A stretch of 55,139 nt of DNA from Candidatus Neoanaerotignum galli (GCA_904381335.1 CAJFIN010000002.1:99288-154426), one strand, 5' to 3'; shown: positions 1-8,100, numbered from the stretch's first letter. Numbers and translations: made by a program. The notes: generated by a model not told the origin, from the sequence alone.

Positions 1-1265
1 AAAAATAGCTTCACCAGCCGCAGTGCATTGACCAGCGCCAAATTCGGTACTGCAAAACTACATATCCCTGAAAGCGCCGCTAAAATCACCACTGCCGGCC
101 CCACCAAACCTGCCTCTACCGCCGATTGGCCAATGACAATACCGCCTACCACGCCAATGGTGCTGCTCACCGGCGAGGGAAGCCGAATACCTGCTTCCCG
201 CAATAATTCAAATGCAAACTCCATCAAAAGCACCTCTACCACGGTGGGAAAGGGCACATTCGCCCGGCCTTCTGCAATTTTCAGTACCAATGCCGTGGGA
301 ATCAGATCCGGATGATACACCGCCAACGCCACATATAACCCTGGCAGTCCTGCCGCCAATGCCGCCGCTATAAACCGCAATAGCCGCGTAAAACTCATCA
401 CTTCCCATCGGGCATAATAATCGTCCGCTGCTTGGAAAAATACATTCAGTGTTGCTGGTACCAAGAGGGCAAACGGCGAGTTATCCGTCAGTATGGCAAT
501 CCGCCCTTCACAAATGGCAGATGCTGTTTTATCCGGCCGTTCCGTCAGCTGCATGGTGGGAAACGGGGACCAGCGGCGTTTTTCCACCCATTGCTGAATC
601 TGTCCACCATCGTAAACAGCGTCCACATCGATATCCTTAAGTTTTTTGCATGTTTCTGCCAGTACTTCTTGCCGCACCACATCTTTGAGATAGAGGATGG
701 CCACATCCGTCTTGCTTCTGCGTCCGATGCGCATCCGCTGAACTTGAAGACGCGGGTCACGGATACGCCTACGTACCAATACAATGTTAAATGCACCTAC
801 TTCTGTGAAGGCGTCCCGTGCACCTTGGAGAGATACTTCGTTTTTTGCTTCTCCTACGCCGCGGTTCGGCCATCCTTTGGTGGTGATTTGAAGGGCTGCT
901 TTGTCTCCTTCTGCCAGTAGAACGGTATCCCCTACCAGCACCCCATCCATGGCTTCTTCCAATGAAAAAATCTGTTTAATCTCCCCCACAGCTACTGCAT
1001 TTTCCTGTAGGAACTGTGCTGTTCCGCCAAATTCCTGGCGCTGCATTAAATTGGTCAATACCGCCTGCTGAACGGCATCATTGTTGACCATATTGTCCCC
1101 ATAAAGGAGTAAAAGCTTCGTTTTACCGCACCATAGAGTTTTAAACACAATGTCTTGCGCCCCTGCAAAGGCTTGTCGCAGCATATTCTCATTTTCCGCT
1201 AACACAGAAGAGAGAGGCGTAAAATGTAACTTTGGAATCGGATTCTTTTTCTCTGTTTTGTTCAT
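1..1265 (-). CDS. GerA-family spore germination receptor subunit A (partial)
   Basis: This is the N-terminal ~421 residues of a GerAA/GerKA-type germinant receptor subunit, a protein of the inner spore membrane that helps trigger germination. The gene runs off the left edge, so its C-terminus is absent. The start ATG at 1265 has an AGGTGAT ribosome site 5-6 bases upstream. Translation opens MNKTEKKNPIPKLHFTP and has a soluble N-terminal domain of about 280 residues. Membrane segments follow, with family-typical stretches such as NVPFPTVVEVLLMEFAFELL and GIVIGQSAVEAGLVGPAVV. The remaining receptor genes (B, C) would be expected beyond the left edge. A sigma-G-like promoter lies just upstream. 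Family assignment is secure; which germinant it senses cannot be told. Confidence 0.93.
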   Translation of the reverse strand, partial: MNKTEKKNPIPKLHFTPLSSVLAENENMLRQAFAGAQDIVFKTLWCGKTKLLLLYGDNMVNNDAVQQAVLTNLMQRQEFGGTAQFLQENAVAVGEIKQIFSLEEAMDGVLVGDTVLLAEGDKAALQITTKGWPNRGVGEAKNEVSLQGARDAFTEVGAFNIVLVRRRIRDPRLQVQRMRIGRRSKTDVAILYLKDVVRQEVLAETCKKLKDIDVDAVYDGGQIQQWVEKRRWSPFPTMQLTERPDKTASAICEGRIAILTDNSPFALLVPATLNVFFQAADDYYARWEVMSFTRLLRFIAAALAAGLPGLYVALAVYHPDLIPTALVLKIAEGRANVPFPTVVEVLLMEFAFELLREAGIRLPSPVSSTIGVVGGIVIGQSAVEAGLVGPAVVILAALSGICSFAVPNLALVNALRLVKLF

Positions 1266-1282
1266 GGCGCATCACCTAAAGA

Positions 1283-1311
1283 TAGTATGGCCGATTTGGA
1301 GAAAGTGATAC
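1283..1311 (-). promoter_or_regulatory. Sigma-G/F-like promoter for the gerA-type gene
   Basis: On the minus strand GTATC (1311-1307) and CATACTA (1289-1283) are separated by 17 bases. Forespore sigma-G promoters are roughly GHATR, 17-18 bases, CATWHTA, so the -10 fits fully and the -35 fits four of five. Ger operons are known sigma-G targets. The predicted transcript start, near 1276, would fall at the ribosome site, leaving a very short leader. That is a point against the exact placement. Confidence 0.5.
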
Positions 1312-1379
1312 AAAGAAAATCAACAGAGAGGACAATTTATAGCCATCTGTTTATAAAAAGAGGGGTAATGCTTGAAACA

Positions 1380-1749
1380 ACATCACCCCTCTTATGTCTC
1401 CCTGCGCTTTGCCCGAAGGGCAATAGAGGCAGGAGACCCCAACGCGCTTCCCTCGCCACCAAAAGCATGCCCGAAGGGTGGGGGCCGGGGAGGGGCACGC
1501 GGGCATCGCAACTTCGAGCCCGCCCCTCTCCGGATATACCCAGTGGGGATGGGGAGAAAGCTTCAATAAAAAACCATAATACAAAAATTTTATCCGTACT
1601 ATTTTATTTTTTTCTTGTTCCCTATCGCAGGTTTTAAAGGGGGGCGGGCGCTCAGTGCCCAGAAGGGCCACCCCGCCCCCCTTGAACCCCCCCGACCCCG
1701 GCCAGACGCTTCGCGCGCCGCGCCAAAAGGGGGAAGTGCTAGAGAAAAC
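1380..1749. repeat. GC-rich interspersed repeat, copy 1
   Basis: This ~370 bp non-coding block matches 4552-4857 in the same orientation. Agreement is close over the core (about 1550-1735). Copy 1 carries roughly 70 extra bases near 1430-1500. Two hairpins are visible: one around 1490-1530 (GGGGAGGGGC with GCCCCTCTCC, one G-U pair) and GGGGGGCGGG (1639-1648) with CCCGCCCCCC (1672-1681). No open reading frame in it looks like a protein. It fills most of the 625-base gap between the gerA-type gene and the surface-protein gene. Confidence 0.8.
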
Positions 1750-1784
1750 TAAACCAAACGACTATCGCGTGGTTTTCTATGTAC

Positions 1785-1820
1785 AAAAAAAGCCAGAGGC
1801 CGAAGCCCCTGGCTTTTTTT
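1785..1820 (-). terminator. Bidirectional intrinsic terminator
   Basis: The hairpin AGCCAG-a-GGC, CGAA loop, GCC-c-CTGGCT is flanked by seven A on one side and seven T on the other. It lies 70 bases beyond the stop codon of the surface-protein gene and probably ends its transcript. Confidence 0.85.
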
Positions 1821-1890
1821 GTGGTTTTTTTTATTTGTCGCAAACTCTATGCTTTGGCGTTCCGCCTCCGCGCCGAGACTAAATCAGTGA

Positions 1891-4257
1891 TTAGTTCAGG
1901 GTAGCGGTCTTGGTAGCGTCATCCCAAGCGATCTTGTCACCGCCCAGGCCCAGCGCATAGCCCATGTCTCTCAGAGGAATGAAAGCTCTGTCGCCAGTGA
2001 TTTCTACAGCAGCCTGCATCTGTACAGGTACGCCGTTCATGTTCATGGTGCTGGAACCAACAGTCATGCTGATGATTCTGGAACCAAAGGTGATCGTTAC
2101 GGTTCTGGTTGCGTCATCCCATCTTACGATTGCTACGTTAGACAGGGCTTCGGTTACGGCACGAACAGGCAGCATGGTGTAGCCGTTGGAGATATAAGCG
2201 GGTACATCCAGCTGGATTTCGTGTTTACCAGCATACATTACGTTAGAGCCAATGGTTACTTTAATCTGGGTGGTGAAGGTAGAGTCATCCTGGTCACGGC
2301 CGGCGGTTACAACTTCTACATAGTCATCCAGAACGGTTACGCTTCTGTCATCAAACAGTACGGTGCTGCCGCAGCTCTGACCTTTAATTACAGAGTTCTG
2401 GAAATAAGCATTGGATACATCTTTGTTATCAATGAAGGTACCATCATTGATCTGGCTATCATCATTATTTGCACTGGTATAACCAGCATCTTTCAGCTCA
2501 TTGCCATGGTTATCATAAACAGCATCGCCAGCAACCAAGCTCAGTTCATAGGAACCAGCAGGCAGATCACGATCCAAGAACAGCTCGATACCTGTTACTT
2601 TCAAAACAGCAGGTTCTTTACTGGATTCCTGATCGATGGTGATTTCAATCTGGTTGTCATTGTTTACTTCTACTTCATCAATGGTCAGATCGCCTTCTAC
2701 TACTTCTACTTCAGGCGTACCATCGAAAGCGATCTTGTCAAGTTCAAGAATCAAAGTCTTGTCGCCTTCCAAAGCACCAGCATAAGCTTCGGTGATAGTG
2801 ATATCACTTACAGCTACATTTCTGTAGTCAATGGATACTTCGTTGGTTTCAGCTTCTACGGTGATAGGAGCTTCAGCAGTACCAATTACCACTTCCTGTT
2901 CTTCGCCTACACCAGCGCCGCTCAGGGTAGCAGTGATGTCTCCGGTGAAGTCAGGAGCGATGGACAGCTGGAATACCATTTCGATTTCGATTTTGCCGTC
3001 ATCGCCAGCATCGCCACCAAACTCGAATTCCAGTTCATTGCCTTCTGCAGTGAATACGAAGTCATCGCCTACGTTGTCATCTGTTTCAACATCAACGCCC
3101 AGGAATTTTACGCCGTCAGGCAGGGTCAAAGTGGTCTTTCTACCGGTCAACCAAGAAGCAGTGATAGCTTCTTTAATGTTCACAGCCAAAGAATCTACAT
3201 CTTCATCGGCACGGCCAGAATAGAATACAGGCAGTTCTTCATCTTCTACCGTCAGGTTTACGGTGTAGTTGGTAGCAGTACCAACTTCCAGCGTGGTTCT
3301 GGTAATATCATCACCAGAAATTCTTACTTCGCAAACATCGCCAACTTCCACATCATCAAAGTCGGTAACCACTTTCAGATTATCCATGGTCATGATAATG
3401 GCTTTGCCATCTGCTTGGGCAGGAACTACAGTATAGGTAAGTTCCATGGTTTCATCATCCACATCCAAAGCGGTGAACGTCAGAGAACCAGCTGGATATA
3501 CTACGATACCCAATTCATCAATAATATCATTAGCAACATCTGTACTAGAATGACCCCAAGTAAAGCCATTGGTCAGACGAAGTTCCATCTCGCCGCCTTC
3601 CATAGCACCAGCTACGTTTTCTTCAATGGTGATTACTTCGATACCAGTACCAGCTTTACCCTCTTTTAAAGAGGTGGTATCTGCAATGGTAACGCTGGTA
3701 GAGCCATCCAATACGTTAGCAAATTTGTACGTACCAGAAGATACTACAGAGTCCATAGCATCAATGGTGATGGTAGCATCGCCTTCATCAGTCAGTTCAG
3801 CCAAGATAGGGAATGCGATGGATGCTTCAGCATCTGCATTCTCATCATATTCATAGTGGGGCACAGAGATAATGGCTCTCTTGCTGCTCAAAAGCTGGAT
3901 GGTAACCTCTGCACCAGCTGCTGCCCCTGCGCCAACAGCATTTTCACTATTGACAGAAGCTCCTGCAAAAGCATAGACTTCACCTAATTCAAAGTCCCCA
4001 TCGCCCGTATCTAAGTTATCAATGCTCCATTCTGCATTGTCCAACGTGGCTTCGAATGTCACATCCGTGTCTGCAGTACAATCTTCCAAGCTTCTGTCTT
4101 CCAATGTTAAAACTGGAGCAGTTGCTGCGGTCAAAACATCATCGACCTGACCGTTTGCGATACGGCTAATCGTGTTCGTTGTTACTGCGAATGCGGTTGC
4201 AGGAATCATGCTGACAACCATAGCCGCAGACAACAACAAAGCAAGTTTCTTCTTCAT
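1891..4257 (-). CDS. Exported acidic surface protein with copper amine oxidase-like stalk domain
   Basis: This encodes 788 residues. A clear signal peptide (MKKKLALLLSAAMVVSMIPATAFA) indicates export. The long middle part is acidic, Thr/Val/Ile-rich and probably beta-sandwich. It holds at least two similar segments with the pattern ITI-E--AGA-EG---L-L, around residues 205-225 and 525-545. The last ~100 residues form a copper-amine-oxidase N-terminal-like (stalk) domain with YTMLPVRAVTEAL, VRWDDATRTVTI, FIPLRDMGYALG and IAWDDATKTATL. In Firmicutes this domain is usually structural or wall-associated, and no copper enzyme is implied. The start at 4257 is chosen because AAAGGAGG sits 8 bases upstream; an in-frame extension to 4326 would precede the signal peptide. 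The strong promoter and stabilising 5' hairpin suggest high expression, as for an S-layer or major surface protein. That role is inferred. Confidence 0.85.
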   Translation of the reverse strand: MKKKLALLLSAAMVVSMIPATAFAVTTNTISRIANGQVDDVLTAATAPVLTLEDRSLEDCTADTDVTFEATLDNAEWSIDNLDTGDGDFELGEVYAFAGASVNSENAVGAGAAAGAEVTIQLLSSKRAIISVPHYEYDENADAEASIAFPILAELTDEGDATITIDAMDSVVSSGTYKFANVLDGSTSVTIADTTSLKEGKAGTGIEVITIEENVAGAMEGGEMELRLTNGFTWGHSSTDVANDIIDELGIVVYPAGSLTFTALDVDDETMELTYTVVPAQADGKAIIMTMDNLKVVTDFDDVEVGDVCEVRISGDDITRTTLEVGTATNYTVNLTVEDEELPVFYSGRADEDVDSLAVNIKEAITASWLTGRKTTLTLPDGVKFLGVDVETDDNVGDDFVFTAEGNELEFEFGGDAGDDGKIEIEMVFQLSIAPDFTGDITATLSGAGVGEEQEVVIGTAEAPITVEAETNEVSIDYRNVAVSDITITEAYAGALEGDKTLILELDKIAFDGTPEVEVVEGDLTIDEVEVNNDNQIEITIDQESSKEPAVLKVTGIELFLDRDLPAGSYELSLVAGDAVYDNHGNELKDAGYTSANNDDSQINDGTFIDNKDVSNAYFQNSVIKGQSCGSTVLFDDRSVTVLDDYVEVVTAGRDQDDSTFTTQIKVTIGSNVMYAGKHEIQLDVPAYISNGYTMLPVRAVTEALSNVAIVRWDDATRTVTITFGSRIISMTVGSSTMNMNGVPVQMQAAVEITGDRAFIPLRDMGYALGLGGDKIAWDDATKTATLN

Positions 4258-4303
4258 TGTTTTTTCCTCCTTTAGTTTTTTGAACCATTTGGTAAGTTTG
4301 TTT

Positions 4304-4324
4304 GAGAGGAACCACAAACCTCTC
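4304..4324 (-). promoter_or_regulatory. 5' stem-loop of the surface-protein mRNA
   Basis: TGAGAGG pairs with CCTCTCA around a short loop. This would begin about 6 bases after the predicted transcript start (near 4331). A hairpin at the extreme 5' end is a known way to slow mRNA decay. The function here is inferred. Confidence 0.5.
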
Positions 4325-4337
4325 ATTTACAAACTGA

Positions 4338-4367
4338 ATTATAGCATTGCCCCCCGAACAGCGTCAA
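4338..4367 (-). promoter_or_regulatory. Strong sigma-A-type promoter of the surface-protein gene
   Basis: TTGACG (4367-4362), an 18-base spacer and a perfect TATAAT (4343-4338) read toward the gene at 4257. The leader would be about 75 bases long. It is among the best promoter matches in the window. Confidence 0.8.
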
Positions 4368-4381
4368 GGCGTTTGGCAAAA

Positions 4382-4422
4382 GCGTAACGCAACTGTAACA
4401 AACGACATCCGGCTGTAACAAA
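4382..4422 (-). promoter_or_regulatory. Tandem direct repeats upstream of the surface-protein promoter
   Basis: Two perfect copies of TTTGTTACAG (minus strand; 4422-4413 and 4402-4393) are exactly 20 bases apart. A partial third, GTTACGC (4388-4382), follows 11 bases after the second. They end 15 bases upstream of the -35. Helically phased repeats at this position are typical of response-regulator or activator sites. The TTACA core and 11-base step recall PhoP-type boxes, but the regulator is unknown. Confidence 0.45.
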
Positions 4423-4551
4423 GCCTTGCAACGGGGGCTGTTTGCCGCATCGAATGCCCCAGCCGCCTTTTGTCGCCCGCCCGGCGCAAAAGAGCCATGC
4501 CAGTGTTATTTTAGCAAAATACGGGCAGTTTGGCAAGGGGGCAGGGGGAGA

Positions 4552-4857
4552 AGCATCCCCCCTCTCACCCCGCTACTGTCTCCCTTCGCTTTGCCCGAAG
4601 GGAGGGGCACGCGGGCATCGCAACTCTGAGCCTGCCCCTCCCCGGATTTACCCAGTGGGGGCTGGGAGAAAGCTTGAATAAAAAACCATGGTACAAAAGT
4701 TTTATCCGTACTATTTTATTTTTTTCTTGTTCCCTGTCGTAGGTTTTAAAGGGGGGCGGGCGCTCGGTGTTGCGAAGGGCCACCCGCCCCCCTTCACCCC
4801 CCAACCCCGGCCGGACGCTTCGCGCGCCGCGCCAAAGGGGTTGTGCTGAGAAAAAAA
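4552..4857. repeat. GC-rich interspersed repeat, copy 2
   Basis: This is the second copy of the block at 1380-1749, in direct orientation on the far side of the surface-protein gene. Perfect 10-bp stems are visible: GGGAGGGGCA (4600-4609) with TGCCCCTCCC (4633-4642), and GGGGGGCGGG (4751-4760) with CCCGCCCCCC (4783-4792). A short piece of its core, GGCGCTCGGTG--CAGAAGGG, recurs just outside the copy at about 4878-4900. No gene is supported in 4368-5018. Confidence 0.8.
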
Positions 4858-4908
4858 GAAAAGGCGGAAACAGGACAGGCGCTCGGTGCTCAGAAGGGAC
4901 CCGCCCGC

Positions 4909-4948
4909 AAAAAACAAACCCAAGGCTTGCCTTTCCGCTCGCCTTGGG
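4909..4948 (-). terminator. Intrinsic terminator after the tolC-like gene
   Basis: On the minus strand CCCAAGGC and GCCTTGGG (4948-4941 and 4926-4919) enclose a 14-base loop and are followed by TTTGTTTTTT. It lies 70 bases past the stop codon at 5019. Confidence 0.75.
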
Positions 4949-5018
4949 CCTAATTCGTTACGATTCTTTTTTCTTTATGACGCTACATTTTCCGACAGGA
5001 AGCTGCCATCCTCCTATT

Positions 5019-6134
5019 TTATTGTGCTGCTGCTACGCAGGGATTTTCCATCTGGTACACCAACAGCGAATGATTCAGCTTTGCGGCCTGGAGGGAGTTT
5101 TTCGTGGTATCCACCGTATTTTGTGCCTCTTCCAAGGCCAACTGGGTACCTGTACCGGTTTGAAGGTTCAGCTGCGCCACTTTCAGGTTGCTTTCCGCCA
5201 AATCCAAATTGGTTTCCAGCATCGCAATGGTGCCTTCCGTCTGTTCAATCCCGGCATAGGTGGCCTCCCCGATCTTCTCAAAGGCGTCATAAGACTGTTT
5301 CAGCATGGACTTTGCCTGATTAATCTGATACATCAGCTCATCGTATCCATAAGGAGATGTGCTATTGGCCAGGGTGAAGTTCTTGCTTCGTTCCATTTCT
5401 TCCAAGGAATACTCCGCGCCCTGCAAGGTGGGGTTGGTGGAATTTTTCCGGGAAAGATAGGTATCCAGGTCTGTATACATCTCAAAAGGTTCATATTCCG
5501 GATCATAGACGATCTCAAAATCCGTGTTCCGGATGCCCATCAGCCGAGCCAGATCGGCATATGCCTGATCCACATCGCTTTGGGCCGTTTCCAGGTCGGT
5601 TTCATACTGCTGAATCCGGGCCTGGGCCTGATCCACATCCAACTGCGTCCCCATCCCCAAGTTCAAGCGGGTTTGGGCCAAGCGCAGCTGATCTTCATAG
5701 AGCTTACGCTGCTGGGTGGCATTGGCCAGCGTGGCTTCATTGGTAACAATGGTGGTCATGGCGCTCATCACGCTATATTCCAGCTGTTTTTCCAGGGCTT
5801 CCCGAGTATAACGGCTGGCCTGGCGTTCCACCATGATGCTATTGAGCTGGCGGAGGGTCTGATACTGCTCGGTGACATTCGAGATATCACCCGGGTCGGA
5901 AGGATATACCTCGCCGCCCAGGCCTTGGCTCAGGTTTTGGCTTTGACGGCTGAGCAAGTCCAGATTTTCTTCCAGCAACGCCAAGTCAGAATTATTTTTT
6001 GTGGCTCGTTCGAGCACTTCTTCAAACGTATACACCGGCGTAGTGTTTGCCGCTTTCTCATCGGCAGCATACACAGGCACGCCCAGTGCCATTGCGCTGA
6101 CGAGGGCCACAGCCACAGTATTTTTCCATTTCAT
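5019..6134 (-). CDS. TolC family protein (outer membrane efflux protein-like)
   Basis: This encodes 371 residues with an N-terminal signal peptide ending near VPVYAA. The remainder is almost entirely long amphipathic helices arranged as two similar halves. Each half has the TolC-family pattern, for example LRLAQTRLNLGMGTQLDVDQAQ (first half, about residues 150-170) and LKVAQLNLQTGTGTQLALEEAQ near the C-terminus. In diderm bacteria such proteins form the outer-membrane channel of efflux or type I secretion. Many Clostridia carry homologues of unknown role, so no outer membrane is implied. It follows the stalk-domain gene at 6168 with a 33-base gap and probably shares its promoter. AAAGGAG lies upstream of the ATG at 6134. 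Confidence 0.82.
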   Translation of the reverse strand: MKWKNTVAVALVSAMALGVPVYAADEKAANTTPVYTFEEVLERATKNNSDLALLEENLDLLSRQSQNLSQGLGGEVYPSDPGDISNVTEQYQTLRQLNSIMVERQASRYTREALEKQLEYSVMSAMTTIVTNEATLANATQQRKLYEDQLRLAQTRLNLGMGTQLDVDQAQARIQQYETDLETAQSDVDQAYADLARLMGIRNTDFEIVYDPEYEPFEMYTDLDTYLSRKNSTNPTLQGAEYSLEEMERSKNFTLANSTSPYGYDELMYQINQAKSMLKQSYDAFEKIGEATYAGIEQTEGTIAMLETNLDLAESNLKVAQLNLQTGTGTQLALEEAQNTVDTTKNSLQAAKLNHSLLVYQMENPCVAAAQ

Positions 6135-6167
6135 GGGTACATCTGCTCCTTTGCTACTGCATGGGAT

Positions 6168-6902
6168 TTAATCTTCTACTTCATTAATAAAGTGGAACGT
6201 ATACTTCTCGGTATCGCCGCCCTGTGTGCGGATGGTAAAGGTCAGGTCCACTTTTTCATAGTCCTCTGGAATCAGATCAAAGATCAGGTAGCCATCTCTC
6301 TCTTCGTCATACTGGATATCACTGGTCTCCCATTTCTGATCCCAATACCGGGTCAGGGAGAACACATCGTATTGCTCGCCATCCACCGTAAGCTCCGCAC
6401 TGCTGGGCACCACTTGGATCACATCAGAATCAGACCGGTTTTCCACATTAATAAACACTTTGGTATAGCCGGTGGTTTCATCCCGTGAGATACCGGTGAC
6501 GGTAACCACATGGTCATTTTGCCGCTCCTTTGCCGGCAGTTTTTCATAGACCACGGTATCAGAATCCATCTCATCTTTTTCTACATAAACGATCTTTTCC
6601 ACAGGCACTTCTTTGATATACGTCTTTTTATCGCTGACAACATCTACCAGACGGGCAGCGGCATCCCAATTCACTTCAGCGTTCAGCGTTTCTGCCACAA
6701 ACCGTAACGGCACATACGTATAGCCCTGGTAATTCAGCACAGGCTGGTCGCTGGGACTGGCTACCCGCTCTCCATCGAAGCGGAACGTCACATCCGGGAA
6801 AAGGGAAACGGTTACTTGGCTATAGGCGCCCAAAGCCGTCACAGTTACCATGGTCATAGCGCCGGCAATGAAGCCGAAAACGGCGGGTTTCCATTTTTTC
6901 AT
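6168..6902 (-). CDS. Membrane-anchored or secreted copper amine oxidase-like (stalk) domain protein
   Basis: This encodes 244 residues. An N-terminal hydrophobic segment (residues 6-27) acts as a signal or anchor. A single stalk-type domain follows at about 30-90, with YTYVPLRFVAETL and VNWDAAARLVDVV. After it come a charged linker rich in Lys, Glu and Val and a C-terminal beta-rich domain (about 125-244) that I do not recognise firmly. The stalk domain resembles the C-terminal domain of the large surface protein at 1891, so the two may share a cell-wall role. The ribosome site AAAGGAGG is well placed. The gene heads a two-gene operon with the tolC-like gene under a good promoter. The function is unknown. 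Confidence 0.78.
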   Translation of the reverse strand: MKKWKPAVFGFIAGAMTMVTVTALGAYSQVTVSLFPDVTFRFDGERVASPSDQPVLNYQGYTYVPLRFVAETLNAEVNWDAAARLVDVVSDKKTYIKEVPVEKIVYVEKDEMDSDTVVYEKLPAKERQNDHVVTVTGISRDETTGYTKVFINVENRSDSDVIQVVPSSAELTVDGEQYDVFSLTRYWDQKWETSDIQYDEERDGYLIFDLIPEDYEKVDLTFTIRTQGGDTEKYTFHFINEVED

Positions 6903-6947
6903 ATCAATACGCCTCCTTTAGATTCGAAAATGCTGCATGTTACCCTT

Positions 6948-6976
6948 ATTTTACTCGCCGCTTCTGAAAAATTCAA
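6948..6976 (-). promoter_or_regulatory. Promoter of the stalk-domain/tolC-like operon
   Basis: TTGAAT (6976-6971), a 17-base spacer and TAAAAT (6953-6948) read toward the start at 6902. The predicted transcript start is near 6941. Confidence 0.6.
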
Positions 6977-7097
6977 TGAAAAATTCCTTACAATCCTATG
7001 ACATTCCCGGGCGTCAAAAAGACATCCGCATTGAATCAAACGTAGAAAGCGGCGAAAAGTCTGCTCTTTTTCCAAAAAAATTTTATAATAAAACAAT

Positions 7098-8099
7098 TTA
7101 GTCTTTTTGCCCAAACCGCAGTTTCAGCCGCACATCTTCGCCATAGCATTTTAGAGCGGTAAAATTCCCCATCAAACGGCTAGCCACCCGGTCGGTATAG
7201 CGTTCGGCCAGGTCTTTTAAAGACAAGTTCGTGGAAAGCACGGTGCTCCGGCCGGCCAACAGGCGGGTATTGAGCAAGGCAAACAGCCGGCTGGCCGTAA
7301 AGGAAGTGAAAAACTCCGTGCCCAAATCATCAATGAGCAATAGTTCTACCTCCAGCAGCTCCTCAAAAAACCCTTCCGGTTCTTCCTCTTCCCCGTCATG
7401 AAACTGCTCTTTTTCCAGCTGAACAAACAGCGCCGGCGCCGTGGCATAAAAGACGGTATGCCCCTGATCCAGCAGTGCCCGGGCAATGGCCCCGCACAAA
7501 AACGTCTTACCCAAACCAGGGCTGCCATAGAGCAGCAGATTTTCCTCCCTCCGGCCAAACTGTTCCACAAACGTTTGACAAGCCGCCAGCACCCGGCGCA
7601 TATTCTCACGAGGGGTCAGCCGCTCCCCGGGCCATGGCGCGTCATCGTAATATGCCAGGGAAAACCGGTCGAAGTTTTCCCCACCCAAAAGGCCCTGCAA
7701 GTGGCTTTGGGCATAAGCCTCTTCCACCAACGCTTGGGTAAAACAGGAACAAGGCTCACCTCGAACAAACCCCGTATCCTCACACTGGGCACACTGAAAG
7801 TGCGGTTTTTCCTCCCCAGGAGAAATGCCATTTGCCAACAGCAGCGCCGTTCTTTCTTCCTGGAGCGCCTGTTGTTTTTGCTTTAGCTGGGCAACGGTGT
7901 CATCGGCTGCCTCTGGGTGCTGCAAGACTGCTTTAGCCGTACTAATGCCCAACAAACGCAGTTGACCATCAATCTCCTCCACCCGAGGCAGACGATGATA
8001 GATGGCTTGGCGGCGCTGTTCTGCTTCCCGCAGGGCCGCGGTACGGCGGATATCATAGCGGCGCAAAAGACTGCGGTATAATTGGCTGCGTTGGGCCAT
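7098..8099 (-). CDS. DnaI/DnaC-type helicase loader ATPase
   Basis: This encodes 333 residues of an AAA+ primosomal protein that loads replicative helicase, related to B. subtilis DnaI. The N-terminal ~110 residues are charged and helical. A small cysteine cluster follows (CAQCEDTGFV and CSC, about residues 101-120), which may bind zinc. The ATPase core has Walker A GSPGLGKT near residue 193 and Walker B LLLIDDLG near 255. The start ATG at 8099 lies one base beyond the stop of the dnaD-like gene, so translation is probably coupled. The dnaD-dnaI pairing is typical of Firmicutes and supports a replication-restart or initiation role. Confidence 0.88.
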   Translation of the reverse strand: MAQRSQLYRSLLRRYDIRRTAALREAEQRRQAIYHRLPRVEEIDGQLRLLGISTAKAVLQHPEAADDTVAQLKQKQQALQEERTALLLANGISPGEEKPHFQCAQCEDTGFVRGEPCSCFTQALVEEAYAQSHLQGLLGGENFDRFSLAYYDDAPWPGERLTPRENMRRVLAACQTFVEQFGRREENLLLYGSPGLGKTFLCGAIARALLDQGHTVFYATAPALFVQLEKEQFHDGEEEEPEGFFEELLEVELLLIDDLGTEFFTSFTASRLFALLNTRLLAGRSTVLSTNLSLKDLAERYTDRVASRLMGNFTALKCYGEDVRLKLRFGQKD

Positions 8100-8100
8100 A

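Noticed and set aside
432-920. Plus-strand frame of 162 codons
   Set aside because: It lies antisense to the clearly coding gerA-type gene and resembles no protein.
1351-1671. Minus-strand frame whose peptide resembles one at 4565-4804
   Set aside because: The similarity only reflects the two DNA repeat copies. Differences do not favour silent changes, and both frames have low-complexity, non-protein-like composition.
2221-3669. Long open frame (482 codons) on the plus strand opposite the surface-protein gene
   Set aside because: It is a by-product of the biased codon use of the real minus-strand gene. It has no ribosome site or family resemblance, while the minus strand has a signal peptide and a recognisable domain.
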